Below, in pieces: positions 45,096 through 53,788 of a stretch of DNA of 64,000 bases. This stretch comes from Roseihalotalea indica (lineage in GTDB: Bacteria; Bacteroidota; Bacteroidia; Cytophagales; Cyclobacteriaceae): the NCBI RefSeq assembly GCF_022458895.1, contig NZ_JAINFL010000001.1, forward strand, positions 248,001 to 312,000. The letters run 5' to 3'. The notes under the pieces are model-generated. The model ran no database searches and had not been told where the DNA came from. It saw only the letters and a list, made by a program, of their open reading frames with translations. Both the position numbers and the translations under genes were made by a program. Each line of letters starts with the position of its first letter. The first letter of the stretch is position 1.

Positions 45096-47534
45096 ATGAT
45101 TAAATCGCTCCCCTTCTTTTTTATTCTTATTCTCGCTGCTATTCCCGCTTGGGCACAGCAGCAGATTGCCGGACAGATTCGTGATGCCGATACCGGGGCT
45201 CCATTAGAGTTTTCTACTATCAGTATCCTAAACCCTCAGGATTCATCTCTTGTTGCAGGGGGGCTTACCGATACAGATGGAAACTTCCGTATTGATGTTC
45301 CGGCTGGAAAATACCTAGCCAAGGTGCAATTCGTATCGTACGAGACTAAGTTCCTGAATGCACTGGATGTTGCTTCGGGATTTCTAGATGTAGGCGAGGT
45401 TACTCTAAGTGCTAGTACGGCTACTCTCTCCGAGGTTATTGTAGAAGGCAAAAAAGAGCAATCAGTGCTAGAACTTGACAAGCGAGTATTTAACGTGGCC
45501 CAGGATCTCAGCAATACCGGACGCAATGCCTCTGATATATTAGGAAATCTTCCTTCTGTTACTGTAGATGTTGAAGGCGGAGTTAGCCTACGCGGGAGCC
45601 AGAATGTGCGTATTCTAGTGAATGGTAAGCCCTCGGGCTTAATAGGAGTAGGCGATACAGATGGTCTCCGTTCATTGCAGGGCGATATGATTGAGCGAAT
45701 TGAAGTAATTACCAATCCCTCTGCCCGATACGATGCCCAAGGCTCGGCGGGTATTATTAATATTATCTTAAAGAAAGATCAGGAATCTGGCTTTAATGGA
45801 TCATTTACCGCCAATATCGGGCACCCGGAAAATTACGGCATTTCCGGGAACCTTAATTATCGTAAAAGCTGGGTCAACTTTTTTATTAATTACGGAGTTA
45901 ATTACCGTCGCAGTCCGGGGAATGGATCATCCTACCAAGAATTTTATTTGGAAGATACCAGCTACGTTACCTTACGGGAGCAGGAGCGCATCCGAGGAGG
46001 CCTTTCCAATAATATTCAATTAGGCACCGATTTCATTATTAATGAATTTAACACTATCACCGCCTCAGGCATGTATCGTGTTTCAGACGAAAATAATCTT
46101 TCTACGGTTCGTTACCGCGACTTTACTACTAACAACGAGCTGATTAAGAGAACATTGCGAGAGGATGATGAACGGGAAGATGATAAAAATCAGGAATATG
46201 AATTGTACTACAAACGTACGTTTCCGCAAAAGGAAAGGTCTCTATCGGCTAATGTTCAATTCCGAGAAAGCGGCGAAGTAGAAGACGCTGAACAAGTAGA
46301 ATCCACTGGTCTTATTGAGTCCGAACTTACCCCTTCGTTATTTCAACGCTCGCTAAATAACGAAAATGAATTGCAGTGGTTGTTGCAAAGCGACTACGTA
46401 CACCCTTTTTTGGAGAGTGGTAAATTTGAGATTGGCTACCGAAGTACTTTACGGCAAATTGACAATAGTTATATCGTAGAGCAGAAACAGGAGTCGGGTG
46501 AGTATGAGTCATTGCCAGCTTTTACCAACACCTTTCAATACGATGAAAATATTTATGCAGGGTATCTAATTCTGAGCAATAAAACCGGCAAATGGTCTTA
46601 TCAGGGAGGCTTAAGGATGGAAGCGACTGATTTAACCACGCACCTGTTGGAAACCGCTGAAAAAAACGACAAAAACTATGTTAATTTCTTTCCAAGCGGG
46701 TTCTTAACATATTCTCTAAAGCAGGGGCGTTCATTACAAGCCAGTTATAGCCGACGTATTAATCGTCCTGGTTTTCGCGAACTGAATCCCTTCTCTAGTT
46801 TTACCGATCCTCGTAATACCCGTAGCGGCAATCCAGACTTGGACCCTGAATTTACGGATAGTTATGAATTAGGCTACTTACATAATTATGCCAGTGGTAA
46901 TTTTTATTTGGGAGGATACTACCGTTTTACTGATGGAGTAATAGAACGAGTGAGCCGAACTGTTGATGTCGAAGGCGTAGAAGAGACAGTAACATTTACT
47001 CGTCCGGAAAACCTTAGCACACAAGATGCCTTTGGATTTGAGTTTACGGCCTCTCAAGATATTTTGGAATGGTGGCAAGTGAGTGGTAACATTAATATTT
47101 TCCGAGCTATCACTGAAGGAGAGGCCTACGGAAAGCAGTTAAGTAGTGATACGTATTCAATGACGAGCCGCTTAACATCTAAGTGGAATATTCCTGATTT
47201 ATTTGAAGTGCAGTTAAGCGGGTTCTATCTAGCACCGGAAACTAGGCCCCAAGGAAGAAGAAAAGCCATGGGTTCCATCGACCTTGGTGCTACTAAAGAT
47301 GTGTTTAACAGAAAAGGCACGCTATCGCTTAGTATACGAGATGTACTTAATTCTCGTAAATATCGGAGCGAAACCTTTGCTGACGATTTTTACACAGAGT
47401 CTGAGTTCCGCTGGGGAGTTCGCCAGATAACTCTATCATTAACCTTTCGCCTAAACCAGCAAAAGAACCGTCAGCGCGACCGTGGCGGACGCGATGGCGA
47501 TGGTGGTGACAGGGGTGACGACATGGAATTCTAG
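45096..47534 (+). CDS. TonB-dependent receptor, outer-membrane beta-barrel family
   Basis: About 812 residues from the ATG at 45096, chosen because it begins directly with the signal peptide MIKSLPFFFILILAAIPAWAQ; an upstream ATG at 45027 would bury it. A carboxypeptidase-regulatory-like domain (IAGQIRDADTGAPLEFSTISI) precedes a plug (LGNLPSVTVDVEGGVSLRGSQ, VRILVNGKPSG, ARYDAQGSAGIINIILKK) and a barrel of the OMP_b-brl type (SYSRRINRPGFRELNPF, GNPDLDPEFTDSYELGY). After the last strand there is a 23-residue Arg/Asp/Gly-rich tail. The imported ligand is unknown and no partner lipoprotein is adjacent. A clear terminator follows. Confidence 0.92.
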   Translation: MIKSLPFFFILILAAIPAWAQQQIAGQIRDADTGAPLEFSTISILNPQDSSLVAGGLTDTDGNFRIDVPAGKYLAKVQFVSYETKFLNALDVASGFLDVGEVTLSASTATLSEVIVEGKKEQSVLELDKRVFNVAQDLSNTGRNASDILGNLPSVTVDVEGGVSLRGSQNVRILVNGKPSGLIGVGDTDGLRSLQGDMIERIEVITNPSARYDAQGSAGIINIILKKDQESGFNGSFTANIGHPENYGISGNLNYRKSWVNFFINYGVNYRRSPGNGSSYQEFYLEDTSYVTLREQERIRGGLSNNIQLGTDFIINEFNTITASGMYRVSDENNLSTVRYRDFTTNNELIKRTLREDDEREDDKNQEYELYYKRTFPQKERSLSANVQFRESGEVEDAEQVESTGLIESELTPSLFQRSLNNENELQWLLQSDYVHPFLESGKFEIGYRSTLRQIDNSYIVEQKQESGEYESLPAFTNTFQYDENIYAGYLILSNKTGKWSYQGGLRMEATDLTTHLLETAEKNDKNYVNFFPSGFLTYSLKQGRSLQASYSRRINRPGFRELNPFSSFTDPRNTRSGNPDLDPEFTDSYELGYLHNYASGNFYLGGYYRFTDGVIERVSRTVDVEGVEETVTFTRPENLSTQDAFGFEFTASQDILEWWQVSGNINIFRAITEGEAYGKQLSSDTYSMTSRLTSKWNIPDLFEVQLSGFYLAPETRPQGRRKAMGSIDLGATKDVFNRKGTLSLSIRDVLNSRKYRSETFADDFYTESEFRWGVRQITLSLTFRLNQQKNRQRDRGGRDGDGGDRGDDMEF

Positions 47535-47564
47535 CATTTTTAATACTAATAAATACTTTGAGCG

Positions 47565-47597
47565 GGCAAATAGCATGATAGCTATTTGCCTATTTTT
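47565..47597 (+). terminator. Intrinsic terminator of the beta-barrel receptor gene
   Basis: GGCAAATAGC (47565-47574) and GCTATTTGCC (47581-47590) form a perfect ten-pair stem with loop ATGATA, followed by TATTTTT. It lies 30 bases after the receptor stop codon. Confidence 0.8.
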
Positions 47598-47628
47598 ATG
47601 ACTTTTATTATATTTTTATAATTAAAAA

Positions 47629-47659
47629 TTGTTCTTTTTAAATAATTATAGTACATTAG
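47629..47659 (+). promoter_or_regulatory. Candidate Bacteroidota promoter before a 23-codon frame
   Basis: TTG at 47629-47631, a 20-base spacer and TACATTAG at 47652-47659 match TTG-N20-TAnnTTTG with one mismatch. The spacing equals that of the tRNA-Val promoter. The next ATG is at 47687. Confidence 0.4.
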
Positions 47660-47686
47660 TAATATAATTATTTAAAATACTGAATT

Positions 47687-47758
47687 ATGGAATGGTTAGG
47701 GGCAGTTTTATTCTTCTTTTTTATTTGGTTACAGGCTTGCCCGGAAAAGAGTCAATAG
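47687..47758 (+). CDS. Possible 23-residue hydrophobic peptide
   Basis: The frame reads MEWLGAVLFFFFIWLQAC followed by PEKSQ and a stop. It is a single hydrophobic helix with a Cys and a short charged end. It sits alone between a terminator and a strong hairpin and is preceded by a plausible promoter, so it may be transcribed on its own. No family is recognised. It could equally be an untranslated RNA segment. Confidence 0.35.
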   Translation: MEWLGAVLFFFFIWLQACPEKSQ

Positions 47759-47834
47759 AGCTTCACTGTTCGAATTCTCTACAATAACCCTAGGCCTTGA
47801 TGTGATTTTCTTTTAAAAACGTATCAAGAAACAG

Positions 47835-47872
47835 TTAGCAGGAGGCTGTACGGAGGGACAGCCTCCTGCTAA
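47835..47872. repeat. Perfect 15-base inverted repeat (strong hairpin)
   Basis: TTAGCAGGAGGCTGT (47835-47849) and ACAGCCTCCTGCTAA (47858-47872) are perfectly complementary around the loop ACGGAGGG. No T run follows on either strand, so it is not a classical intrinsic terminator. It lies between the small peptide frame and the 3' end of uxaB and may protect or end either transcript. The rest of 47759-47970 holds nothing recognisable. Confidence 0.6.
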
Positions 47873-47970
47873 TTGCTTACAGTAACCCTTACTTACCCCG
47901 TCAGATAAGACTCTCGATAGAAAAGTGCTTCTTACAGAATGATCAGAATAAATTTTGGTATAGCGTAATC

Positions 47971-49491
47971 TTATTTGGCAATAGACGCTAATGTTGCTTT
48001 TACTCCCTGCTTGTCGAATTGAATAAGATAATAAGCGATACGTTCAGTAAATGGCGTCATATCCTGATCCCAAAATGCTGAGTGAGATAGTATTTGTTGA
48101 ACGAGCGCTTTAATATCACTCGCGTTTTTACCCTGCCAGGCATCATAGAAATACGGTGCCTGGTCATCTCGAATAGGGTAACGGTTCCCTTCAAACTCGC
48201 CGTAGTAAGTTCCATCTTCTTTGGCAACAGGTCGGGTAAAAAGCAGATAAGCAGCCAGACCGGCACACAGGCGTTCGGGTACCTTTCCGGTTTTCTGATA
48301 ATAACGCTGAAAAGTAAGCCCATTCCGCATATTCATTTTAGAAGTGTACTGTAGCGTAATACTAATCAGCTTATGATTCAAGTATGGATTACGAAACCGA
48401 TCCAGTACATCGGCAGCAAACTCCCGTGCCATCTGCTGGTCTATCTCCAGCGACGGAATAATCTCATCATAAATTACCTGCGAGATGAAAGTGCTCATAA
48501 CTTCATCCTGCATGCAATCATACACAGTTTCCAGTCCGCAAAGAAAACCGGCAGCTACGCTGATGGTATGACCACCGTTCAGAATTCGCAGCTTGCGCTC
48601 CCGATACGGAGTGATATCTTGAGCAATGATAATACCCTCATCGGCCTGTAAAAAGGGTGCTTTACGAATTAGTTGGTCACGATTACCTTCGATCGCCAGT
48701 AGCCGGTAGATTTCGCTAACGGTGAGCAGTTGATCTTCGTAGCCTAATTCTTCTTCCAGAGCGGCTTGCTTTTCCTTATCCGGTTCTCCGGGAACAATCC
48801 GGTCCACCAGCGTATTGCAGAAAATATTGTGCTCCTCTACCCACTGTTTGAAACCATCTTCCAACTGATTAATCTCTATCAGCTTTAAGACAATAGACTT
48901 AAGCTTATCGCCATTATCAATAATCAATTCGGTAGGAATAATCACCATACCGCTGTCTGCTGAGCCTGAGAATGCCTTGTATCGTTCGTGCAGAAAAGCA
49001 GTTAATTTCCCGGGAAACGACTGAGGCGGGGTGCCTGACAGATCATCATCTTCCTGCAAAGTGATACCAATTTCGGTGGTATTAGAAATGACCGTTGTGA
49101 TAGTTTCCTGACAAGCAAAAGCAAGAACCTCCGGCCAGTGGTCGGCGGCGGGGTAAGCGCCCGAAACCGAAGAGTTTATGTAAAACGTACGTTTGGCCTT
49201 TCCATCTTCATAACCTTCTTCACAAATAGTAAACAATCCGTCCTGCTCTGCAAACCGGTCGCTTCGTCCGGAGCGGGTATTGTTGACAATGGCAATGCGC
49301 CCATCATAAAGACTTTTACGGTTTGCCTGATCCACAAAATGATCAAGCAGCCCTCGTAACAGGGCACCGGAACCAAACTGAATGATACGGTTCGGGTAAT
49401 TAAAAAATTCTTCTTTGGGAAATTGAATAGTTGGAGTGATGGAAGCTTCCTCAAGCTTCGAAATAATAAAAGGCTGATTAATCTTAGGCAT
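47971..49491 (-). CDS. uxaB: Tagaturonate reductase (altronate oxidoreductase)
   Basis: A 506-residue protein of the mannitol/altronate dehydrogenase family. It reduces D-tagaturonate to D-altronate with NADH in galacturonate catabolism. The Rossmann start RIIQFGSGALLRGLLDHFVDQAN and the C-terminal domain motif RKLRILNGGHTISVAAGFLCG (catalytic-region Asn/His) are present. Length is typical for UxaB. It follows uxaA by 56 bases on the same strand, giving two consecutive steps of the pathway. UxaC (isomerase) and KDG kinase/aldolase genes are not in this window. Confidence 0.9.
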   Translation of the reverse strand: MPKINQPFIISKLEEASITPTIQFPKEEFFNYPNRIIQFGSGALLRGLLDHFVDQANRKSLYDGRIAIVNNTRSGRSDRFAEQDGLFTICEEGYEDGKAKRTFYINSSVSGAYPAADHWPEVLAFACQETITTVISNTTEIGITLQEDDDLSGTPPQSFPGKLTAFLHERYKAFSGSADSGMVIIPTELIIDNGDKLKSIVLKLIEINQLEDGFKQWVEEHNIFCNTLVDRIVPGEPDKEKQAALEEELGYEDQLLTVSEIYRLLAIEGNRDQLIRKAPFLQADEGIIIAQDITPYRERKLRILNGGHTISVAAGFLCGLETVYDCMQDEVMSTFISQVIYDEIIPSLEIDQQMAREFAADVLDRFRNPYLNHKLISITLQYTSKMNMRNGLTFQRYYQKTGKVPERLCAGLAAYLLFTRPVAKEDGTYYGEFEGNRYPIRDDQAPYFYDAWQGKNASDIKALVQQILSHSAFWDQDMTPFTERIAYYLIQFDKQGVKATLASIAK

Positions 49492-49547
49492 GAAATAAAT
49501 AGTCTAGGTTGAGTCAGAAAAATTGCAGATTGACGTGCTAGGCAAAA

Positions 49548-51200
49548 TTACAGCGAAACGCCTCGCTTCCAGGGAATGAAATCATCCTGGCCCAGGCGAA
49601 CGGCTTTGGGAGCGTAAGAGCCATTGGCGGTGCGGATAATGAAATCCAGAATTTCTTCGCCTTTAGTTTCAATGGTGTCATCGCCTGAGATAATTGTTCC
49701 GGCATCAATATCAATGATGTCATTCATCCGCTTGGCTAGTGTAGTGTTACTGGATATTTTCAGGGTAGGGGCCACCGCATTTCCGGTAGGAGTACCCAAA
49801 CCAGTGGTAAACAAAATAATGGTAGCTCCAGCCCCAGCCAATCCTGTAGTAGATTCTACATCATTGCCGGGAGTGCAGAGCAGATTGAGACCAGGCTTGG
49901 TTACCGGTTCGGGATAATCCAGCACGTCGGTGACCGGGGAAGTTCCGCCTTTTTTGGCCGCCCCGGCTGATTTAATAGCGTCGGTAATCAGTCCGTCCTT
50001 AATGTTTCCGGGTGAGGGGTTCATATCAAAGCCACTGCCTACTGCTTCGGCACTACGGCTGTAGGCGCGCATCAGGCGGATGAATTTTTCGGCAGTTTCC
50101 CGGTCGGCACAGCGGTCAGTGAGTTCCTGTTCCACTCCGCACAGTTCGGGAAATTCCGATAATACCACCGATCCACCCAGAGCCACCAGCAGGTCCGCGG
50201 CATGACCTACGGACGGGTTGGCCGAGATACCGGAGAATCCATCCGAGCCCCCGCATTCCAAACCGACAACCAGTTTGCTTAGCGGAGCAGGTTTGCGTTC
50301 AATCTGGTTAGCCTGCGCTAAACCCACGAATGTTTTTTTAATAGCTTCAGCGATAAAGTCTCGCTCAGATGCGCTTTGCTGCTGCTCTAAAATGTGAAGT
50401 GGCTTGTCAAAATTAGGATCGCGCTTCCGAATTTCATCGAGTAATATCTGGTCTTCCGCATTCTGGCAACCCAGGCTCAGCACGGTTGCTCCGGCTACAT
50501 TGGCATGGGTGATATATCCTGCAAAAAGAGCACACAGGGTCTGAGCATCCTGCCGGGTGCCTCCACAGCCACCTTCATGGGTCAGAAACTGTATACCGTC
50601 TACATGAGGAAACGTCCGCTGCTGGTCCGATTCTTCAGCAGACAAAATAATAGGGGCCTGAAGTAGTGCATCCGCGGAAGTGCCTTGCTGGTATTGTTGC
50701 ACCAAAGAGCGTACATTGAAATGATGGCTTTGCGACCGATCGTAGCCCAGTTCCTTCACCAAAGCTTCGCGCATTACCTGTAGGTTGCGGTTTTCGCAGA
50801 ATACCAGCGGAATTACCAGCCAGTAGTTGGCTACGCCTACTTTTCCGTCAGACCGGTGATAGCCCATAAAGGTGGCTTCTTTCCATTGGTCTACCTTCGG
50901 AGGTTGCCATTGGTATTGCTGCTCCCGTAGCCCATAGGTTTCGGCATCGTGGTGAATATTCTGGGTGGTGATCGCCTCGCCCCGTTGAATAGGTAAAGCC
51001 GCTTTTCCGACTCGTACGCCGTACATCTTAATCGTATCACCCGGTTGAAAATCTACCTGGGCAAATTTATGTTTGGGTGGAATGGCTTGCTTTAACTGAT
51101 AAGTTTCATCGTTCAATTGCACCTCTTCACCAGCATTAAGCTGATCCAAAGCCACAATCACATTATCCAAAGGGTGAATACGCAAGATTCGTTGTCGCAT
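49548..51200 (-). CDS. uxaA: Altronate dehydratase
   Basis: A 550-residue UxaA-family protein that dehydrates D-altronate to 2-keto-3-deoxygluconate. An N-terminal SAF-like domain (IHPLDNVIVALDQLNAGEEV) is fused to the large catalytic part. Signature stretches are THEGGCGGTRQDAQ, LSLGCQNAED, GLECGGSDGFSGISANP and CTPGNDVESTTGLAGAGA, which carry the Cys/Gly-rich metal site of the family. It is the promoter-proximal gene of the uxaAB pair. Galactarate or galactonate dehydratase relatives look similar, but the neighbouring UxaB makes altronate the most likely substrate. Confidence 0.92.
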   Translation of the reverse strand: MRQRILRIHPLDNVIVALDQLNAGEEVQLNDETYQLKQAIPPKHKFAQVDFQPGDTIKMYGVRVGKAALPIQRGEAITTQNIHHDAETYGLREQQYQWQPPKVDQWKEATFMGYHRSDGKVGVANYWLVIPLVFCENRNLQVMREALVKELGYDRSQSHHFNVRSLVQQYQQGTSADALLQAPIILSAEESDQQRTFPHVDGIQFLTHEGGCGGTRQDAQTLCALFAGYITHANVAGATVLSLGCQNAEDQILLDEIRKRDPNFDKPLHILEQQQSASERDFIAEAIKKTFVGLAQANQIERKPAPLSKLVVGLECGGSDGFSGISANPSVGHAADLLVALGGSVVLSEFPELCGVEQELTDRCADRETAEKFIRLMRAYSRSAEAVGSGFDMNPSPGNIKDGLITDAIKSAGAAKKGGTSPVTDVLDYPEPVTKPGLNLLCTPGNDVESTTGLAGAGATIILFTTGLGTPTGNAVAPTLKISSNTTLAKRMNDIIDIDAGTIISGDDTIETKGEEILDFIIRTANGSYAPKAVRLGQDDFIPWKRGVSL

Positions 51201-51321
51201 AGTATTAGAGCGTTAAATAAGTCGGGGTTTGAATGAAACAATGTCGCTTCTGCAAAAGCTTAGCGTTCATTCAGCTTTTTTCTGAAAAAATACCCCTAAA
51301 GATAAGAAAGATATTGGTATG

Positions 51322-52569
51322 CTATAACAGTTCGGGATTGGTTAGGATTCCCGCAAAAAGGATAACTCCGGTGTGCTGCTCGCGGATAAAGAACAGGAAA
51401 GAACGATCGATTCGTACCGAAGGAGGGGTTCCGGCAGTGGGGAGCGTTGAGGTCACTGAAGCTGCGTGCGCACCGGTTTCGTTAATTCTGATAGCAGCAT
51501 GGTGGATGACATCCTGCATGTGAGGTTGAGAAGCTGCTTCAGTAAAGAACTGTGAAAAATCGGCGCTATCCCGGAAAGCCAGGCTCATTCCTAGCTGAGA
51601 TAACGTGTTTTTTAGTGAAGCCTGATAGTTGATGGTGAATTTTGGTAAGTACAATCCCTGCTCCAGCGTATCTGCCATACTTAGGATAGATTGCAGCTCA
51701 TCAGCATTCAATGATTCGGCTATCTGGTACAGACTATCTTCAGTTTGCGGCATCACGAAGGTCATGCTGTATTGCCGGTTTCCGTAGGGTACATCGATAA
51801 AAGATGCCTGTCCGTTCTGGTAATACCGATACGCTGCCTGATCAGCGTACATCATATCAGTGGTGATGCTATTGCCATTGGGCAGGTAAAATTCTGCCGG
51901 ACGAGTATACTCTTTTCGGAAAGGGACTGCCCATTTGCCGGTAAACTGTACAGTATTGGTCAAATAAAGCGTAGTGGTGGAGTTGAGTGTACCCAGCGGC
52001 ATAGGAGCCGGGTAATGCGTTTGGTTCTCTATCCATTTTTGAATGACAACCGGCGCTCTTCTGTTGCGGAAGTTCAGATCCAGTGTGTGCGCATCGTAGT
52101 AGGCCAGTAATACATCCCGATAAAAGGGGCTCATCGTATAGCGTTGGTCATACCAAACGGCATTGGCCAGCGAAAAATTGACTTGCGGATCAAGTTGAGA
52201 TAAGAACGGTACTAACTCGCTGTAAGCTTTATTAATTTCCGAAGGAGATAAAACATCAAACTCAAGCGATTTAAGGAGCTCGCTTTGAGTGTTGCCAGTA
52301 GCACCATTCAGCATGAGGCTCATTGCCAGATTTACGCTGAGAGGAGACAAAAATACGTTATCAGAATATTGCTGACGGATAGACTGGCGCAATAGATCGA
52401 AGGTAAAATCATTGACAGACCGCACTAGCTCTTGTTCTGCCCCGGAAAGGTCGCGCAAACTAGCCGAGGCTTCCGGCTGAACGCTTTCTTTCTGACAGCC
52501 CACAAGCATTGCACCGGCCAAAAGCCCAATCCAAATCTTTGCCCAACGTATGCTACTAATCAATCTCAT
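51322..52569 (-). CDS. Serpin-family lipoprotein (putative protease inhibitor)
   Basis: A 415-residue serpin with a lipoprotein signal (LVGCQKES). The serpin core is recognisable throughout: NVFLSPLSVNLAMSLMLNGATGNTQSELLKSL, LANAVWYDQ, LYLTNTVQFTGKW and LPKFTINYQASLKNTLSQLGM. The C-terminal RSFLFFIREQHTGVILFAGILTNP matches the family end. The reactive-loop hinge starts at E364 (ETGAHAASVTS), with small residues where insertion requires them, so an inhibitory mechanism is plausible. The P1 residue cannot be fixed by eye. It would act at the cell surface or periplasm. No protease gene lies next to it. Confidence 0.93.
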   Translation of the reverse strand: MRLISSIRWAKIWIGLLAGAMLVGCQKESVQPEASASLRDLSGAEQELVRSVNDFTFDLLRQSIRQQYSDNVFLSPLSVNLAMSLMLNGATGNTQSELLKSLEFDVLSPSEINKAYSELVPFLSQLDPQVNFSLANAVWYDQRYTMSPFYRDVLLAYYDAHTLDLNFRNRRAPVVIQKWIENQTHYPAPMPLGTLNSTTTLYLTNTVQFTGKWAVPFRKEYTRPAEFYLPNGNSITTDMMYADQAAYRYYQNGQASFIDVPYGNRQYSMTFVMPQTEDSLYQIAESLNADELQSILSMADTLEQGLYLPKFTINYQASLKNTLSQLGMSLAFRDSADFSQFFTEAASQPHMQDVIHHAAIRINETGAHAASVTSTLPTAGTPPSVRIDRSFLFFIREQHTGVILFAGILTNPELL

Positions 52570-52661
52570 GGAATAAATCTACTGGTTGCTGTATTATGAC
52601 AACCTCCTAAGATACAAAAACTTTACCTAGTTTATAGTCATTTCAAAAAAAGGTAAACTTA

Positions 52662-53537
52662 TCAGTGAAAGATAATGGAGTGAGTTGCTTCAAATTGTTC
52701 TTCAGGCGACAATCGCTGCATTCCTTCTTTCTCAAAAAGATCGCCTGATGCAGTAATTGAATCAGCTACACCATACCAGGGTTCAATGCAGAAAAAATCA
52801 GATCCCAGCTTTTGCCAGATTCCCAGATACGAAAATCCTGGAAATTTTACCGTTATCAGAGATTTTCCGTCCGACTGTCGCACAATGCTGACCTCATCAG
52901 ACGCAAGGTTTTCAAATACAATAGCATCCGCTTCAAACAAATGGCGGTGCAGGGGTAATGCTATTTCATCATCCATCAAGGGTTCAGTTTTACCATTCCG
53001 CAGCCCATCTTCAATCATGTGCCTTACTAGCGTTTCGGGCTTTTCAAAAGCAAGCTGATACTCCTCCCAATGGTGCTCCTGCTGAGCCGGACAATAAAAT
53101 GCCGGGTGGGCGCCGATAGAGAATGGCATCTCCTTCTGGTCCTGATTAGTGACCCGGTATACTATCTCCAATTGCCGATCCTTGAGCGTATACTGAATAT
53201 CCAGCACAAAATTGAAAGGGTACTGCGCGTGTGTATCTGGTGAGGCAGTTAGCCCGAAGGTAATATGATCGTCAGACTGATCTACCACTGAAAAATTCAT
53301 ATCCCGGGCAAAGCCATGTTGCGTCATGGTATAGGTGTCGCCATTCAGTTGATATGTATCATCTTTTAAGCGACCTACGATGGGGAAAAGCACCGGAGCA
53401 TGCCGTGCCCAAACGGTTGGATCGGCCTGCCAGATGTACTCCTGCCCGCTGGCTTTATCCTGTACACTGGTCAGCTCCGCGCCTTCCGTTTTGAAGGTCG
53501 CCGTTAGGTACTCATTTTCAAGAACGTATTGTGGCAT
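52662..53537 (-). CDS. Aldose 1-epimerase-like protein (mutarotase fold)
   Basis: A 291-residue galactose-mutarotase-superfamily protein, the LacX/YeaD-like branch. A likely catalytic His is in FSIGAHPAFYCP. The late FCIEPWYGVADS carries the acidic partner region, and an Arg/His-containing QHGFARDMNF segment is near residue 73. It converts anomers of a sugar, with the exact sugar unknown. No export signal. It stands alone on the minus strand between the serpin and the RluA-type gene and has a repeat-containing upstream region. Confidence 0.87.
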   Translation of the reverse strand: MPQYVLENEYLTATFKTEGAELTSVQDKASGQEYIWQADPTVWARHAPVLFPIVGRLKDDTYQLNGDTYTMTQHGFARDMNFSVVDQSDDHITFGLTASPDTHAQYPFNFVLDIQYTLKDRQLEIVYRVTNQDQKEMPFSIGAHPAFYCPAQQEHHWEEYQLAFEKPETLVRHMIEDGLRNGKTEPLMDDEIALPLHRHLFEADAIVFENLASDEVSIVRQSDGKSLITVKFPGFSYLGIWQKLGSDFFCIEPWYGVADSITASGDLFEKEGMQRLSPEEQFEATHSIIFH

Positions 53538-53660
53538 GTGATTAATGGTTGAAGATTTAAAGGACAGAATAATTAATAATATACTGACCTTTGTCAGCCT
53601 GTTTTGTTTGGAAGTGATGTTAAATTGCTGATTGCGCTCGGTTTGTTAAGCATTCGTGTA

Positions 53661-53750
53661 TTCAGGTAAGTAACTGCCTACGGCTTCCCGCCTCCCATTC
53701 CCTGTTCAGGTGTTTCAGTAACTGCATACAGCCCCCTGCCTCCCTACTTC
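53661..53750. repeat. Two imperfect direct repeats of about 40-46 bases
   Basis: Copy 1 (53661-53700) and copy 2 (53705-53750) both read TTCAGGT, then AGTAACTGC, a TAC, and a pyrimidine-rich GCCTCCC end, with a five-base insertion in copy 2. They lie in the 251-base gap between the RluA-type gene and the epimerase gene. The CAGCC/CTGCCTCC wording resembles the arms of the hairpin at 47835. Confidence 0.5.
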
Positions 53751-53788
53751 TATCCCTCTTCTTCATTCTCACATTCACTCACTCAAGG

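Noticed and set aside
45236..45715. 159-codon minus-strand frame inside the beta-barrel receptor gene
   Set aside because: It is Ser/Thr/Pro/Arg-rich without a domain, and is covered by the plug domain of the receptor on the other strand.
51254..51279. AAAAGCT/AGCTTTT hairpin as a terminator for the serpin gene
   Set aside because: The stem is only seven AT-rich pairs and no proper T run follows in the serpin direction, so support is too weak.
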